From Wenzhouxiangella sp. XN24 (lineage in GTDB: Bacteria > Pseudomonadota > Gammaproteobacteria > Steroidobacterales > XN24), in the NCBI RefSeq assembly GCF_011064545.1, contig NZ_JAAMFG010000034.1, positions 62,001-126,000 of the forward strand: DNA of 64,000 nucleotides, written 5' to 3'. Below the pieces are notes generated by a model. The model was not told the DNA's origin, did not search any database, and saw only the letters and a list, made by a program, of their open reading frames with translations. A program made the position numbers and the translations under genes. Below are positions 35,684 through 43,576 of this stretch, piece by piece (positions within the stretch are counted from its first letter, which is position 1; each line of letters starts with the position of its first letter).

Positions 35684-36498
35684 AAATCATCAAGGGCGAA
35701 TTGTCATTGGGCCGTTTCCTGGTGCCCTATCGTGTGTATGGCGAGGCGGCGCGTACGATCGTCTGCATCAGCGGTGCGAAGCAGACCATGGCGGCGTGGC
35801 GTTCATTCATCAGTCATTTCGTTTCGGACTACTCGGTCGTGGTGTTCGATCTTCCGGGACAAGGCCGCGCCCGGATCCTGTCAGGGTCGCCGGGGGTGAG
35901 TTTCGATGAGCAGGTCGATGTCCTGCACAGTGTCGTCATGGAGACCAATCGCAATGGTCCCGTATGCCTCGCGGCCGCGTCCTGGGGCACGATCATCTCC
36001 GCCGCGCTCGCTGCCCGCCATCCCGAGCTGGTCGACAAGATGATACTCGGCAGTTTCGGCACGAAGCCGAGCAAGGCGCTCATCGCGGTCATCAAGGCCG
36101 GCCAGCAGTTGTTCGACGGGAACAAGACGGTCGAAATCGCGCCACTGATGATCGAGAACTTCGGCCAGTACATTCCCGATTCGCACAAGAAGCAGATGAT
36201 CGAGCAGTTCCGGCACATGAGTCGTGAGCAGTTGCTCAGTTTCTACGAGCACTGCACTTTCATCGAGAAGGCCGCGGATGTTTCCGAGTTCGTCGACCTG
36301 GCGAGCATCAAGGCTTCGACCCTCATCGTCACTGGGGAATACGATTCCATTCTCGACGTGGCGGATGTCGAAGAGGCATCGCAGCGTATTCCCGACTGCG
36401 AGTTCCGTCTCATCCGGGGCGCGGGGCACTTCCTCCACTGGGAGCGCGCCGACATCCTGTATACCTACAGCGAGTTCCTGGCGAGGCAGCCGGCCTGA
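35680..36498 (+). CDS. RhlA-like alpha/beta hydrolase or acyltransferase
   Basis: 272 residues, start overlapping the previous stop (ATGA). An alpha/beta-hydrolase fold with FDLPGQGRAR, nucleophile AASWGT (S101), VTGEYD (D222) and GAGHFLHWE (H250). In RhlA, which joins two beta-hydroxyacyl chains from acyl-ACP to build rhamnolipid lipid parts, the same motifs (ASWGG, GHFL) fall at positions 102, 223 and 251. The middle region GQYIPDSHKKQM also has RhlA character. So an acyl-chain transferase or thioesterase is more likely than a generic esterase. No rhamnosyltransferase gene is adjacent. Confidence 0.75.
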   Translation: MKIIKGELSLGRFLVPYRVYGEAARTIVCISGAKQTMAAWRSFISHFVSDYSVVVFDLPGQGRARILSGSPGVSFDEQVDVLHSVVMETNRNGPVCLAAASWGTIISAALAARHPELVDKMILGSFGTKPSKALIAVIKAGQQLFDGNKTVEIAPLMIENFGQYIPDSHKKQMIEQFRHMSREQLLSFYEHCTFIEKAADVSEFVDLASIKASTLIVTGEYDSILDVADVEEASQRIPDCEFRLIRGAGHFLHWERADILYTYSEFLARQPA

Positions 36499-36500
36499 CC

Positions 36501-37346
36501 ATGAGCGAGCTGAAACTGGCCTCGGTGGACCGCCTGCCGGTCCTCGACAGCGCGAGTTTCCAGGCGGACTACTTCCGGCCGCTGAAGCCGCTCGTGCTGC
36601 AGTCATTATCGAAGAGCTGGCCTGCATCCTCGAAGTGGACGCCGGAGTTCTTTCGCGAGGTTCATGGCGACAAGCAGGTCAAGGTCTACGATGCGAGTTT
36701 CGTCGCGGCGGGGCGCAACTACATGAGCGGTGTCCAGACGCTGGCGCTGCGCGACTATATCGACCTGGTCATGACGACGGAGCAGGACCTGCGGATGTTC
36801 CTCTACAACATCCGTTACGAGATTCCCGAACTGCTCGAGGACATCCGTGTTCCCGATCTCGTCGAGAGCGTCTCGAAGAATTTCGTCTTCATGTTTTTCG
36901 GCTGCAAAGGCTCGGTTACGCAGATGCACTTCGACATCGACATGTCGCACGTGTTGCACACGGTCATACATGGCCGGCGAACGGTGTACCTGTTTCCGTA
37001 CGCGCAGGGCAGGAACCTGCATCGCTACCCGTTCACCTGCCGAAGCTACGTCGATGTGGCCCGACCGGACTTCGACCAGTTCCCCGGGCTGGAGAACGCC
37101 GAGGGATTCAAGGTCACCCTCGAGGCGGGGGATACGCTCTACATGCCGAGCGGCTACTGGCACCACTTCGTCTACGACGAAGCCGGCTATGCCGTGACGT
37201 TCCGTTGCAGCAGCACGACCCTGGCCGGCAAGCTGCATGGTTTCTATAACCTCGCCGTGATGCAGATGATCGATCGCCTCATGAACAAGCTTTCCCCAAA
37301 TAGCTGGTTCGAGTGGAAAAGGCGGCGAGCCGCGACCCTCCAGTAA
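36501..37346 (+). CDS. JmjC/cupin-type Fe(II) oxygenase-like protein
   Basis: 281 residues, two bases after the RhlA-like stop. The cupin_8/JmjC core has the iron triad: H143 and D145 in MHFDIDMSH and a distal His in SGYWHHF (H221 or H222), with VIHGRRTVYLFP, in which R160 or K-equivalent positions may bind 2-oxoglutarate. Family members hydroxylate proteins or small molecules. Position as last gene of the chalcone-isomerase-like / RhlA-like unit suggests a lipid or its carrier as substrate, but that is inference. Confidence 0.82.
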   Translation: MSELKLASVDRLPVLDSASFQADYFRPLKPLVLQSLSKSWPASSKWTPEFFREVHGDKQVKVYDASFVAAGRNYMSGVQTLALRDYIDLVMTTEQDLRMFLYNIRYEIPELLEDIRVPDLVESVSKNFVFMFFGCKGSVTQMHFDIDMSHVLHTVIHGRRTVYLFPYAQGRNLHRYPFTCRSYVDVARPDFDQFPGLENAEGFKVTLEAGDTLYMPSGYWHHFVYDEAGYAVTFRCSSTTLAGKLHGFYNLAVMQMIDRLMNKLSPNSWFEWKRRRAATLQ

Positions 37347-37386
37347 AGGCAATCGCCAAAGCCAGGATCCGTGGCTTCAAGCCCTC

Positions 37387-39012
37387 TCAGCGAACCACCG
37401 TCCGGGCGTTCGCGAGGACCAGGCCCGAATCTGCAGACATGGATTCGTAGTATCGAAGGAAACGGCGGGTCTCGAAAGCATCGTAAGGGGCCAGATTGTG
37501 TGCCCAGCGGAAAGAGATCGGCTGGTACCACAACGAAACTTCGATGGTGTAGGGGCCGGGTGTGTCGCCCACATCCATGCGGTAGCCGATCGTGTCGCCG
37601 CCACCGCGGAACGAGCCGTCCTCAGATGCGCCGCCGCGCACGGCGATGTCGGCGGGGGCCGTCCTCTTGTCGAAACCCTCGGGCAGCAACCGGTTATCCT
37701 TCGTGTAGCGGGTGGCGGTCAGCAGGCCGGTCGTTACCTGGCCGTCCGGCCCTGCGAGAATGCCTTCGTAGATCTGCACCTCTGAAGGATCGTCGATGGT
37801 CTCGTAGTGAGGCTCGTATCGCCCGGGATCCATGTCGTTATCGTTGCCCGCGATGGACCCGTCCGGCTGGAGGCGGCCCGACTCGAACACGAGCTCACCG
37901 TCTGCGTCGCGCAAGGTGACATGCAGCCAGCTCCGCCGCGAGGGATAGGCGGTGGGCAACTTGTGGCCTGCCTTGTTGCGAATCTGCACGACGGCTTCCA
38001 CGGTGCTTGCGGTTTTTTTACGCGCCGTGACTTCGAGTTCCGCCGATGCGCTTTGGAGGTGCTCGATGGTCTCCCGGACGCTGTTCTCGAGGTCGCCGGC
38101 CGCAGCCGTGACGCCGAGTTCGCCCCGGTAGCGATTCAACATCCGCATCATGAAGAAGTTGCCGCCGCGAAAAACATGGCGTGAGAACCCCTCGCGCGGC
38201 TCGCCCAGCACAGCGCTGACCGGCATCTCCTTTTCCAGCGTCGGCATGTGGCAGCTCTGGCAGCTCTCGCGGCCGGGATAATTGCTGTGCTCCCACTCCA
38301 GGTAGGGCATCTGCTCCGGCAACGTGCCGATCACTGCGCCGTCCTTGCCGCGGCTGTGCGTGTAGAGCGTGTGGCAGCTCCCGCACAGCCCTGAATCCTG
38401 GATATGAGCCCCTTCGCGCGGCTCGAACAGCGCGGCGGAGTTCATTATGTGGCGGCGTCCTTCGCTCACGACGAAAGGCCCGAAGATCGTGCGATCGCCC
38501 CGGGGTGTCGTCTCGTCCACCACGAAACCGGCGGTGAAACTCGCCTCGTCGCCCAGTCCCTCCGGCTGGATCTGGTGGCACATGGCGCACGAGGTGCCGT
38601 CATGCGCAAGTGCGGCCTGCTCGTCGGGGTTGGGACCCACGGGGAGGTGAGCGAAGACCTCGCCTTTTTCCCCCGCTGACATCGCCTTGTAACGGGCCAT
38701 GGGCATGTGGCAGGCCGAACACTCGTCCTGGATTTCCGCGGCGGCTTCCGGGTGGTCGATCATCTCCCTGCGCACCGCGGCCTGCCAGTAGGGATCCCGT
38801 GCGGAATTCGCCATCATCGAGCCGCTCCAGTCGTCGCCGATGGAGACATCATCGCCTTCGCTGGTGACCAGGCCGTTATGGCAGGCCACGCAGTTGTCGC
38901 TGGTGGCGAACAGCTTCCCCACGACTTCCTGCGCGCTGCTGCTGACGGGGACCAGCATGTGAGCGGCTGCGACCAGCACCAAGAGTTTCGTCGATACCGC
39001 CATCGTCACCAT
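37387..39012 (-). CDS. Secreted pentaheme cytochrome c
   Basis: 541 residues; ATG at 39012 overlaps the stop of the upstream gene in the string ATGGTGA, indicating translational coupling. Signal peptide ends near SSA. Five CxxCH heme sites: CVACH at 41-45, CSACH at 98-102, CAMCH at 142-146, CGSCH at 210-214 and CQSCH at 251-255. Several distal His residues could serve as axial ligands. The C-terminal half (about 300-541) has no heme and looks like beta-sandwich modules. The layout is that of multiheme cytochromes acting in the periplasm or on the cell surface. With the cytochrome-barrel fusion upstream, an electron-transfer role across the outer membrane is plausible. Confidence 0.85.
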   Translation of the reverse strand: MVTMAVSTKLLVLVAAAHMLVPVSSSAQEVVGKLFATSDNCVACHNGLVTSEGDDVSIGDDWSGSMMANSARDPYWQAAVRREMIDHPEAAAEIQDECSACHMPMARYKAMSAGEKGEVFAHLPVGPNPDEQAALAHDGTSCAMCHQIQPEGLGDEASFTAGFVVDETTPRGDRTIFGPFVVSEGRRHIMNSAALFEPREGAHIQDSGLCGSCHTLYTHSRGKDGAVIGTLPEQMPYLEWEHSNYPGRESCQSCHMPTLEKEMPVSAVLGEPREGFSRHVFRGGNFFMMRMLNRYRGELGVTAAAGDLENSVRETIEHLQSASAELEVTARKKTASTVEAVVQIRNKAGHKLPTAYPSRRSWLHVTLRDADGELVFESGRLQPDGSIAGNDNDMDPGRYEPHYETIDDPSEVQIYEGILAGPDGQVTTGLLTATRYTKDNRLLPEGFDKRTAPADIAVRGGASEDGSFRGGGDTIGYRMDVGDTPGPYTIEVSLWYQPISFRWAHNLAPYDAFETRRFLRYYESMSADSGLVLANARTVVR

Positions 39013-40178
39013 CCGTCAGCCAGGCCGCCGTCGAAGAAATCCCACAGGACGTAGATCCTCGCCTCGATATCGCGCTCGTCGGTGTTGTTGAGCGGGATCC
39101 GCGCGCCGAGGCCGAGGCGAACGTGCTGCCGGCGGTTCAGCGTTACCTGGACCTGCGGTACCGCGTCCCATTGCGTGTCCGCGCCGGAAACGAGTTCCCG
39201 GCTGCCGAGCACTTCGACCATAGGTGTCCAGCGACGGCCCCACCGACCCTCGGTGATCATTTTCCCCGCGGCCATGCGCCAGAACGCCTCGTCATCCGCC
39301 TCCTCGGCATCGAGGGACAGTCCCAGTCCCGCCTGCCCGTGCATGAAGAGACCTCGGGAGAACAACTGGCCCACCAGGAGCATCGGTTCGACGATGACGG
39401 TATTGCTGGAAAACCCGCTTTCTTCGTCGCCCGTCGGCAACACCACTTCCACCGCGGCGCTCACGATGGTGCCGCGAGCCAGGCTCGCATACATCACGCG
39501 CTTGTATCCCAGCACGATATCGCCGAGTACCGAACGCCAGTCGCCCGTGCCGTCACCGGTCGTCGTGACGGACTCGCGCCAGGCGATCGGCACTGCCACT
39601 TCCACCTGGTTTCGCGCCCCGATACGTTTCTCGAATATCGCTTCGAGTGCGACGCTGCCCGGGCCTTCCATGGCGACGGTGCCCTGGAGAATCATTTCAT
39701 CCTCCGGGAAAGCCTTGGTGGTATACAGCGGCAGCGGGAGATTGAGTTCCCCCCGCGGCCAGGCATCGTCGCGGCAGAAGGTCCTGATATGGCCGTCCAC
39801 GGCGCGCAGCTGGTCTTCACTCAGTGCTTTGCCGAAGGCCGGCATGAAGCGGGCGAAGGCGCGGACCGGTCCGCCGTCATGCGCCACGGCAACCCAGTCG
39901 GCCTGCGCTTCACGAGTGGCGAAGTTGCAGTCCGTGAAATCCGGCGGCGGCACGGCGAACCCGAGTTGCTCCTGTCGGACCCCGGCGCCGTCGGCGCCAT
40001 GGCAGGCGGCGCAGGCCTCTGCATAGATGCGTTCGCCATCCTGCAGCGAGGACAGGTCCGTGACGCCACGGGCCGCGAGCGGGTGGGGAGGGGCCGCGGT
40101 CACCGGCGCAACAGTTGCCGCCGCGAGCAACAAGGCCGAAGCCGCAAGAAGAGTTCCCGTGAGATTGCGCATCGCCAT
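39006..40178 (-). CDS. Monoheme cytochrome c fused to predicted outer-membrane barrel
   Basis: 390 residues, ATG 40178 (a second ATG two codons on is equally possible). Signal peptide ends near VTA. A class-I cytochrome c domain (about 40-135) has CAACH and an axial Met in ARFMPAFG. The rest (about 150-390) is made of alternating strands with polar turns (QVEVAVPIAW, GDIVLGYKRVMYASL, TVIVEPMLLVGQLF, HVRLGLGARIPL) and ends with aromatic residues (DFFDGGLADGW), as expected for a barrel. I do not know a named family with this fusion. Stop overlaps the pentaheme cytochrome start. Confidence 0.8.
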   Translation of the reverse strand: MAMRNLTGTLLAASALLLAAATVAPVTAAPPHPLAARGVTDLSSLQDGERIYAEACAACHGADGAGVRQEQLGFAVPPPDFTDCNFATREAQADWVAVAHDGGPVRAFARFMPAFGKALSEDQLRAVDGHIRTFCRDDAWPRGELNLPLPLYTTKAFPEDEMILQGTVAMEGPGSVALEAIFEKRIGARNQVEVAVPIAWRESVTTTGDGTGDWRSVLGDIVLGYKRVMYASLARGTIVSAAVEVVLPTGDEESGFSSNTVIVEPMLLVGQLFSRGLFMHGQAGLGLSLDAEEADDEAFWRMAAGKMITEGRWGRRWTPMVEVLGSRELVSGADTQWDAVPQVQVTLNRRQHVRLGLGARIPLNNTDERDIEARIYVLWDFFDGGLADGW

Positions 40179-40303
40179 CGCAGGTGACTATGTTCGAAGT
40201 GCGTCGTCTCGGCATTGAAGATTCGCAATGTTCCGGTGCAGCGAATGGCCTAGTTTGTCTTCCGATTCCCGTCTGCAGAAGTGAAAAAATGGGAGGGGCC
40301 CGA

Positions 40304-41305
40304 ATGGACTATTTCCGTATACCCGATACCGATCTCGAGGTATCCCGAATCGCGCTCGGCAGCTGGGCCATCGGCGGCTGGATGTGGGGGGGTACCGAAC
40401 GCAAGCGCTCCATCGAGACCGTGCACGCGGCGCTCGAACGTGGCGTCAACCTCGTGGATACCGCACCAGTCTATGGCTTCGGCAAGTCCGAGGAGATCGT
40501 CGGCGAGGCACTACGGGAATACGGCGGCGATCGTCCCATCCACGTGTCGACCAAGGTCGGCCTGGACTGGACCGATGACGAGCAGATCGTCCGCAACGGC
40601 AGTCGCGATCGTATCCGTTACGAGATCGACGCATCGCTGAAACGATTGGGAAGAGACGTCATCGACATCTATTTCGTGCACTGGCCGGATTCGGGGCGGC
40701 CCATCGCCGACACGGCCCGGGCGATGCGCGAACTTCTCGATGAGGGCCGTATCCGCGCCGTGGGAGTGAGCAACTTCACGCCGGACCAGATCGCTGCGTT
40801 CCTCGACGAGTGCCCGGTCCACCTTTGCCAGCCACCCTATAACATTCTCGAGCGCGACATCGAGACTCATGTGAAGCCCTTCTGCGAGCGACGGAATATT
40901 GCCCTGATGACCTATGGGGCCCTGTGTCGCGGCCTGTTGTCGGGGAAAATGTCGAAGGACCGCGAGTTCGAAGGGGACGACCTGCGCAACCAGGATCCGA
41001 AGTTCGCGGCGCCCCGCTTCGAACATTACCTTGCCGCTGCGGCGGACCTGGAGTCCCTGGCAAAGCAGAAGTACGACCGTTCGCTACTCGCGTTCAGCCT
41101 GCGCTGGATACTGGAGCAGGGCGTCGCGATCGCGATCTGGGGCGGACGCAAGCCGTCACAGATGGAGCCCATCGACGAAATTCTCGGCTGGTCGATGGAT
41201 CTCGCCACATTGTCTGCGGTGGACAGCATTCTCGCGGAGCATATCGAGCAATCCGTGGGTCCGGAGTTCATGGCGCCGCCTACGGGGATGGAGCCGGCCG
41301 AGTGA
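40304..41305 (+). CDS. Aldo/keto reductase, cytosolic
   Basis: 333 residues from ATG 40304, preceded by GGGAGGGG; the frame is open upstream to 40184 but without similarity. Catalytic set: Asp and Tyr in VDTAPVYGFGKSE, Lys in VSTKVGLDW, His in YFVHWPD. Also AIWGGRKPSQ near the C-terminus, the cofactor phosphate loop of this clan. It is closest in layout to AKR families that act on sugars, aldehydes or quinones. Not coupled to neighbours. Confidence 0.88.
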   Translation: MDYFRIPDTDLEVSRIALGSWAIGGWMWGGTERKRSIETVHAALERGVNLVDTAPVYGFGKSEEIVGEALREYGGDRPIHVSTKVGLDWTDDEQIVRNGSRDRIRYEIDASLKRLGRDVIDIYFVHWPDSGRPIADTARAMRELLDEGRIRAVGVSNFTPDQIAAFLDECPVHLCQPPYNILERDIETHVKPFCERRNIALMTYGALCRGLLSGKMSKDREFEGDDLRNQDPKFAAPRFEHYLAAAADLESLAKQKYDRSLLAFSLRWILEQGVAIAIWGGRKPSQMEPIDEILGWSMDLATLSAVDSILAEHIEQSVGPEFMAPPTGMEPAE

Positions 41306-41354
41306 ATCGCATCCAGCCCGCGGGCGCTCCCCGTGTCCGGTCATCGGATCGGTA

Positions 41355-41792
41355 TCATGCCGCCGTCTGCTGGGCGGCAAATACCAGCCATAGCACCACG
41401 GCGTAGCGCGTTCCCTTGCCGATCGCCACGAGCACGAGAAAGAGCCAGAAGCGCACGCGCATCAGACCGGCGACGAAGGTGAGTGCATCGCCGCCGATCG
41501 GCGCCCAGGCCATGAGCAACGACCAGACCCCGTAGCGCTGGAACCATTGCTGGGCGCGTGCGAGTTTCGTCTCCCGGAAAGGGAACCAGCGGCGGTCCTT
41601 GTAGCGCAGGAAGAATCGAGCCAGCGCCCAGTTCACGGCTGAGCCCAGGGTGTTCCCGGTGCTCGCCCACAACCAGAGCGCCAGCGGATCGTAACCTTGT
41701 ATGAGCAGCCCGCCGAACAATATCTCGGAGTACGCCGGCAGCAGGGTTGCGGCGAAGAAGGACGTCAAGAACAGCCCGACATAGACGCTCAA
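41355..41792 (-). CDS. YqaA-like inner-membrane protein
   Basis: 145 residues from TTG 41792, which overlaps the stop of the amidotransferase gene in TTGA; the frame is open to 41891 but only through the neighbour's coding region. Four to five helices with SVYVGLFLTSFFAATLLPAYSE, GNTLGSAVNWALARF and WAPIGGDALTFVAGLMRVRFWLF, which fits the YqaA/VTT (SNARE-associated) family. Members are often lipid scramblases or DedA-like transporters. Last gene of the amidoligase unit. Confidence 0.8.
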   Translation of the reverse strand: MSVYVGLFLTSFFAATLLPAYSEILFGGLLIQGYDPLALWLWASTGNTLGSAVNWALARFFLRYKDRRWFPFRETKLARAQQWFQRYGVWSLLMAWAPIGGDALTFVAGLMRVRFWLFLVLVAIGKGTRYAVVLWLVFAAQQTAA

Positions 41793-42490
41793 CCGGGTTT
41801 CACCCCGGAGCGGTAGTCCCGCGCTGCGGCCACCAGGGTGCGGAAGAGCCGGCGCTGGCGGGACAGGTAGATCAGGAACTCGGGATGCCACTGCACGCCC
41901 ATGAGAAACCGACGTTCAGGATTTTCCACGGCCTGCACGATCTCGTCGATATCACGGCCGCAGACCCGGAGACCCTCTCCGACGCGGTCGATACTCTGGT
42001 TGTGCAGGCTATTGATTTTCAGTTCCGCGCGCCCGAGGATGCCGGCGAGTTTCGTGCCGTCCTCGACACACAGCGTTTTCAGCGGCAACAACGTGCGCCG
42101 CTTGGAGGTCTTGTGACGACGCCGATGCAGGTCCTGGAACAGCGTGCCCCCGAGGCGCACGTTGAGAAGCTGTGCGCCCCGGCAGATGCCGAGCAGCGGC
42201 GTGCCGTCGGACAAGGCACAGTCGATGATCTCGGACTCGAACGCGTCGCGCTCCGAATCGTAACGGCCCTCGACTTCGGCTTCCGCCTTGTACAGTACGG
42301 GCTCGACGTCGTGGCCCCCGGTCACGATCACTCCGTCGAGCGTTCGGGTGCTCAGCTTGTCTCCGGGCCGCAGATGCAACGCCCGGCCACCCGCCATGAG
42401 TAACGCGAGATGGACGCAGACCCTTGGGCCCCAGGCACCGCGGCGCGGGCCGGTGACGCCGATTACCGGCCGGCCTTCTCGCCGAGCCAT
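41789..42490 (-). CDS. Class-I glutamine amidotransferase-like hydrolase (peptidase C26)
   Basis: 233 residues from ATG 42490. Gamma-glutamyl-gamma-aminobutyrate hydrolase (PuuD)-type GATase fold: DGVIVTGGHDVEP, catalytic Cys in GICRGAQLLNV (C103), and His and Glu in GVQWHPEF (H202, E204). The family cleaves gamma-glutamyl amide bonds. The start overlaps the amidoligase gene by 28 bases. Pairing with a ligase that forms amide bonds suggests the two make and break the same linkage. Confidence 0.85.
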   Translation of the reverse strand: MARREGRPVIGVTGPRRGAWGPRVCVHLALLMAGGRALHLRPGDKLSTRTLDGVIVTGGHDVEPVLYKAEAEVEGRYDSERDAFESEIIDCALSDGTPLLGICRGAQLLNVRLGGTLFQDLHRRRHKTSKRRTLLPLKTLCVEDGTKLAGILGRAELKINSLHNQSIDRVGEGLRVCGRDIDEIVQAVENPERRFLMGVQWHPEFLIYLSRQRRLFRTLVAAARDYRSGVKPG

Positions 42491-43491
42491 GACTCGACCT
42501 CCCGAGCCCAATTCTCGAACAGGTGGCGCATCGGCTTGTCCAGCCAGCGGGCGTAGGCCCGGCAGATGCGCTCGAGCCGGTCGCGATCGGTCGCAAGCCT
42601 CTCGACCTTCAGCCAGTCGCCCCACGGGATATGGATGCCCCAGCCCGGCTCATCGATCTCGCAGTTCGGCAGCCGGTAATGCAAGGTGGGCCGCGGCTTC
42701 ACCCGCGGGTCTTCCACGACCGCGCGCACGCGAGCCTCGTCCAGGTGCAGGAACAAGGGCAACATGTCGAGCGCACGGTTTCGGGTCGGATTATCCGCCA
42801 GGTAATCGTCGATCAGTCGATCCTGGGGCGGCCAGTACTCCGGATCGATCGTCTTGCGCACATAGGCTGCGGGGAACGGAGCCGTAAATCGGGTCAGTTT
42901 GCGCGTGAAATCCGGGGCGGAGCGTTTCTCCAGCCATTCGTAGAGACAGAAGAACGCCTTCAGGTAGGAAGCGATGGTGCGCGCATCGAGTGACGGCAGC
43001 TCCGGATTGAGTTGCAGCCCGAACGCGTAGGAGATCCCGGCCCCGGTCCCGCGGGCCCCGGCGTCCCGCAGGCGCACGATCAGCGACTGCAAATCGGCGA
43101 GGCGGCGCATCGGCAGCGGTGGGCTGATGACCTCGACGGGTACGATGGTCTCCGCGCCGGCCCGCACCAGACGCTCCGCGGTCTCGTCTACGAAGGCGGC
43201 AAGATCGGTGTCCGGCGCTTCCTCGCGGCCTTTGCGCTTGAGGTATTCCCAGTCCAGTTCGACGCGCCACTCGCCGGCCTCGTCGCCATGCACGATGTGC
43301 TCATAGGGGCTCTTTTTTTCACATCGACCGCCCACCTGGTCGGCGACGATAGCGCTGACGTCCGAGACCCCGGGACCGATCATCTCGAGTTCGACGCCGA
43401 CCCGCCGGGCTTCGCCGGTCGCGGTTTCCCTCGCCGGGGGTAATGGCGGCTCCCAGTCGCGGAAAGGGTGCCTGTTTTCGTCGTCTTCCAT
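42463..43491 (-). CDS. Amidoligase-family enzyme (COOH-NH2 ligase, ATP-grasp-like)
   Basis: 342 residues. N-terminal RRVGVELEMIG, ELDWEYLK and LQLNPELPS are conserved features of the amidoligase family PF12224, predicted to join carboxyl and amine groups with ATP in peptide or side-chain modification. There is a long helical middle and a charged C-terminus. Comparative work by others predicts that these enzymes occur beside GATase-like hydrolases, as here. First gene of an overlapping three-gene unit with the amidotransferase and the YqaA-like protein. The natural substrate is unknown. Confidence 0.8.
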   Translation of the reverse strand: MEDDENRHPFRDWEPPLPPARETATGEARRVGVELEMIGPGVSDVSAIVADQVGGRCEKKSPYEHIVHGDEAGEWRVELDWEYLKRKGREEAPDTDLAAFVDETAERLVRAGAETIVPVEVISPPLPMRRLADLQSLIVRLRDAGARGTGAGISYAFGLQLNPELPSLDARTIASYLKAFFCLYEWLEKRSAPDFTRKLTRFTAPFPAAYVRKTIDPEYWPPQDRLIDDYLADNPTRNRALDMLPLFLHLDEARVRAVVEDPRVKPRPTLHYRLPNCEIDEPGWGIHIPWGDWLKVERLATDRDRLERICRAYARWLDKPMRHLFENWAREVESWLGEKAGR

Positions 43492-43576
43492 GCTGATTCA
43501 CACTAGCACATGACGGCCGGCGACTTGCGTGGAACGCAGCGGTGCAGGCGGACCCGATGCGCAGTGGAGGAGGCTA

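Noticed and set aside
37359-37377. Hairpin terminator between convergent genes
   Set aside because: Only a 6-bp stem (AAGCCA/TGGCTT) without a T-run.
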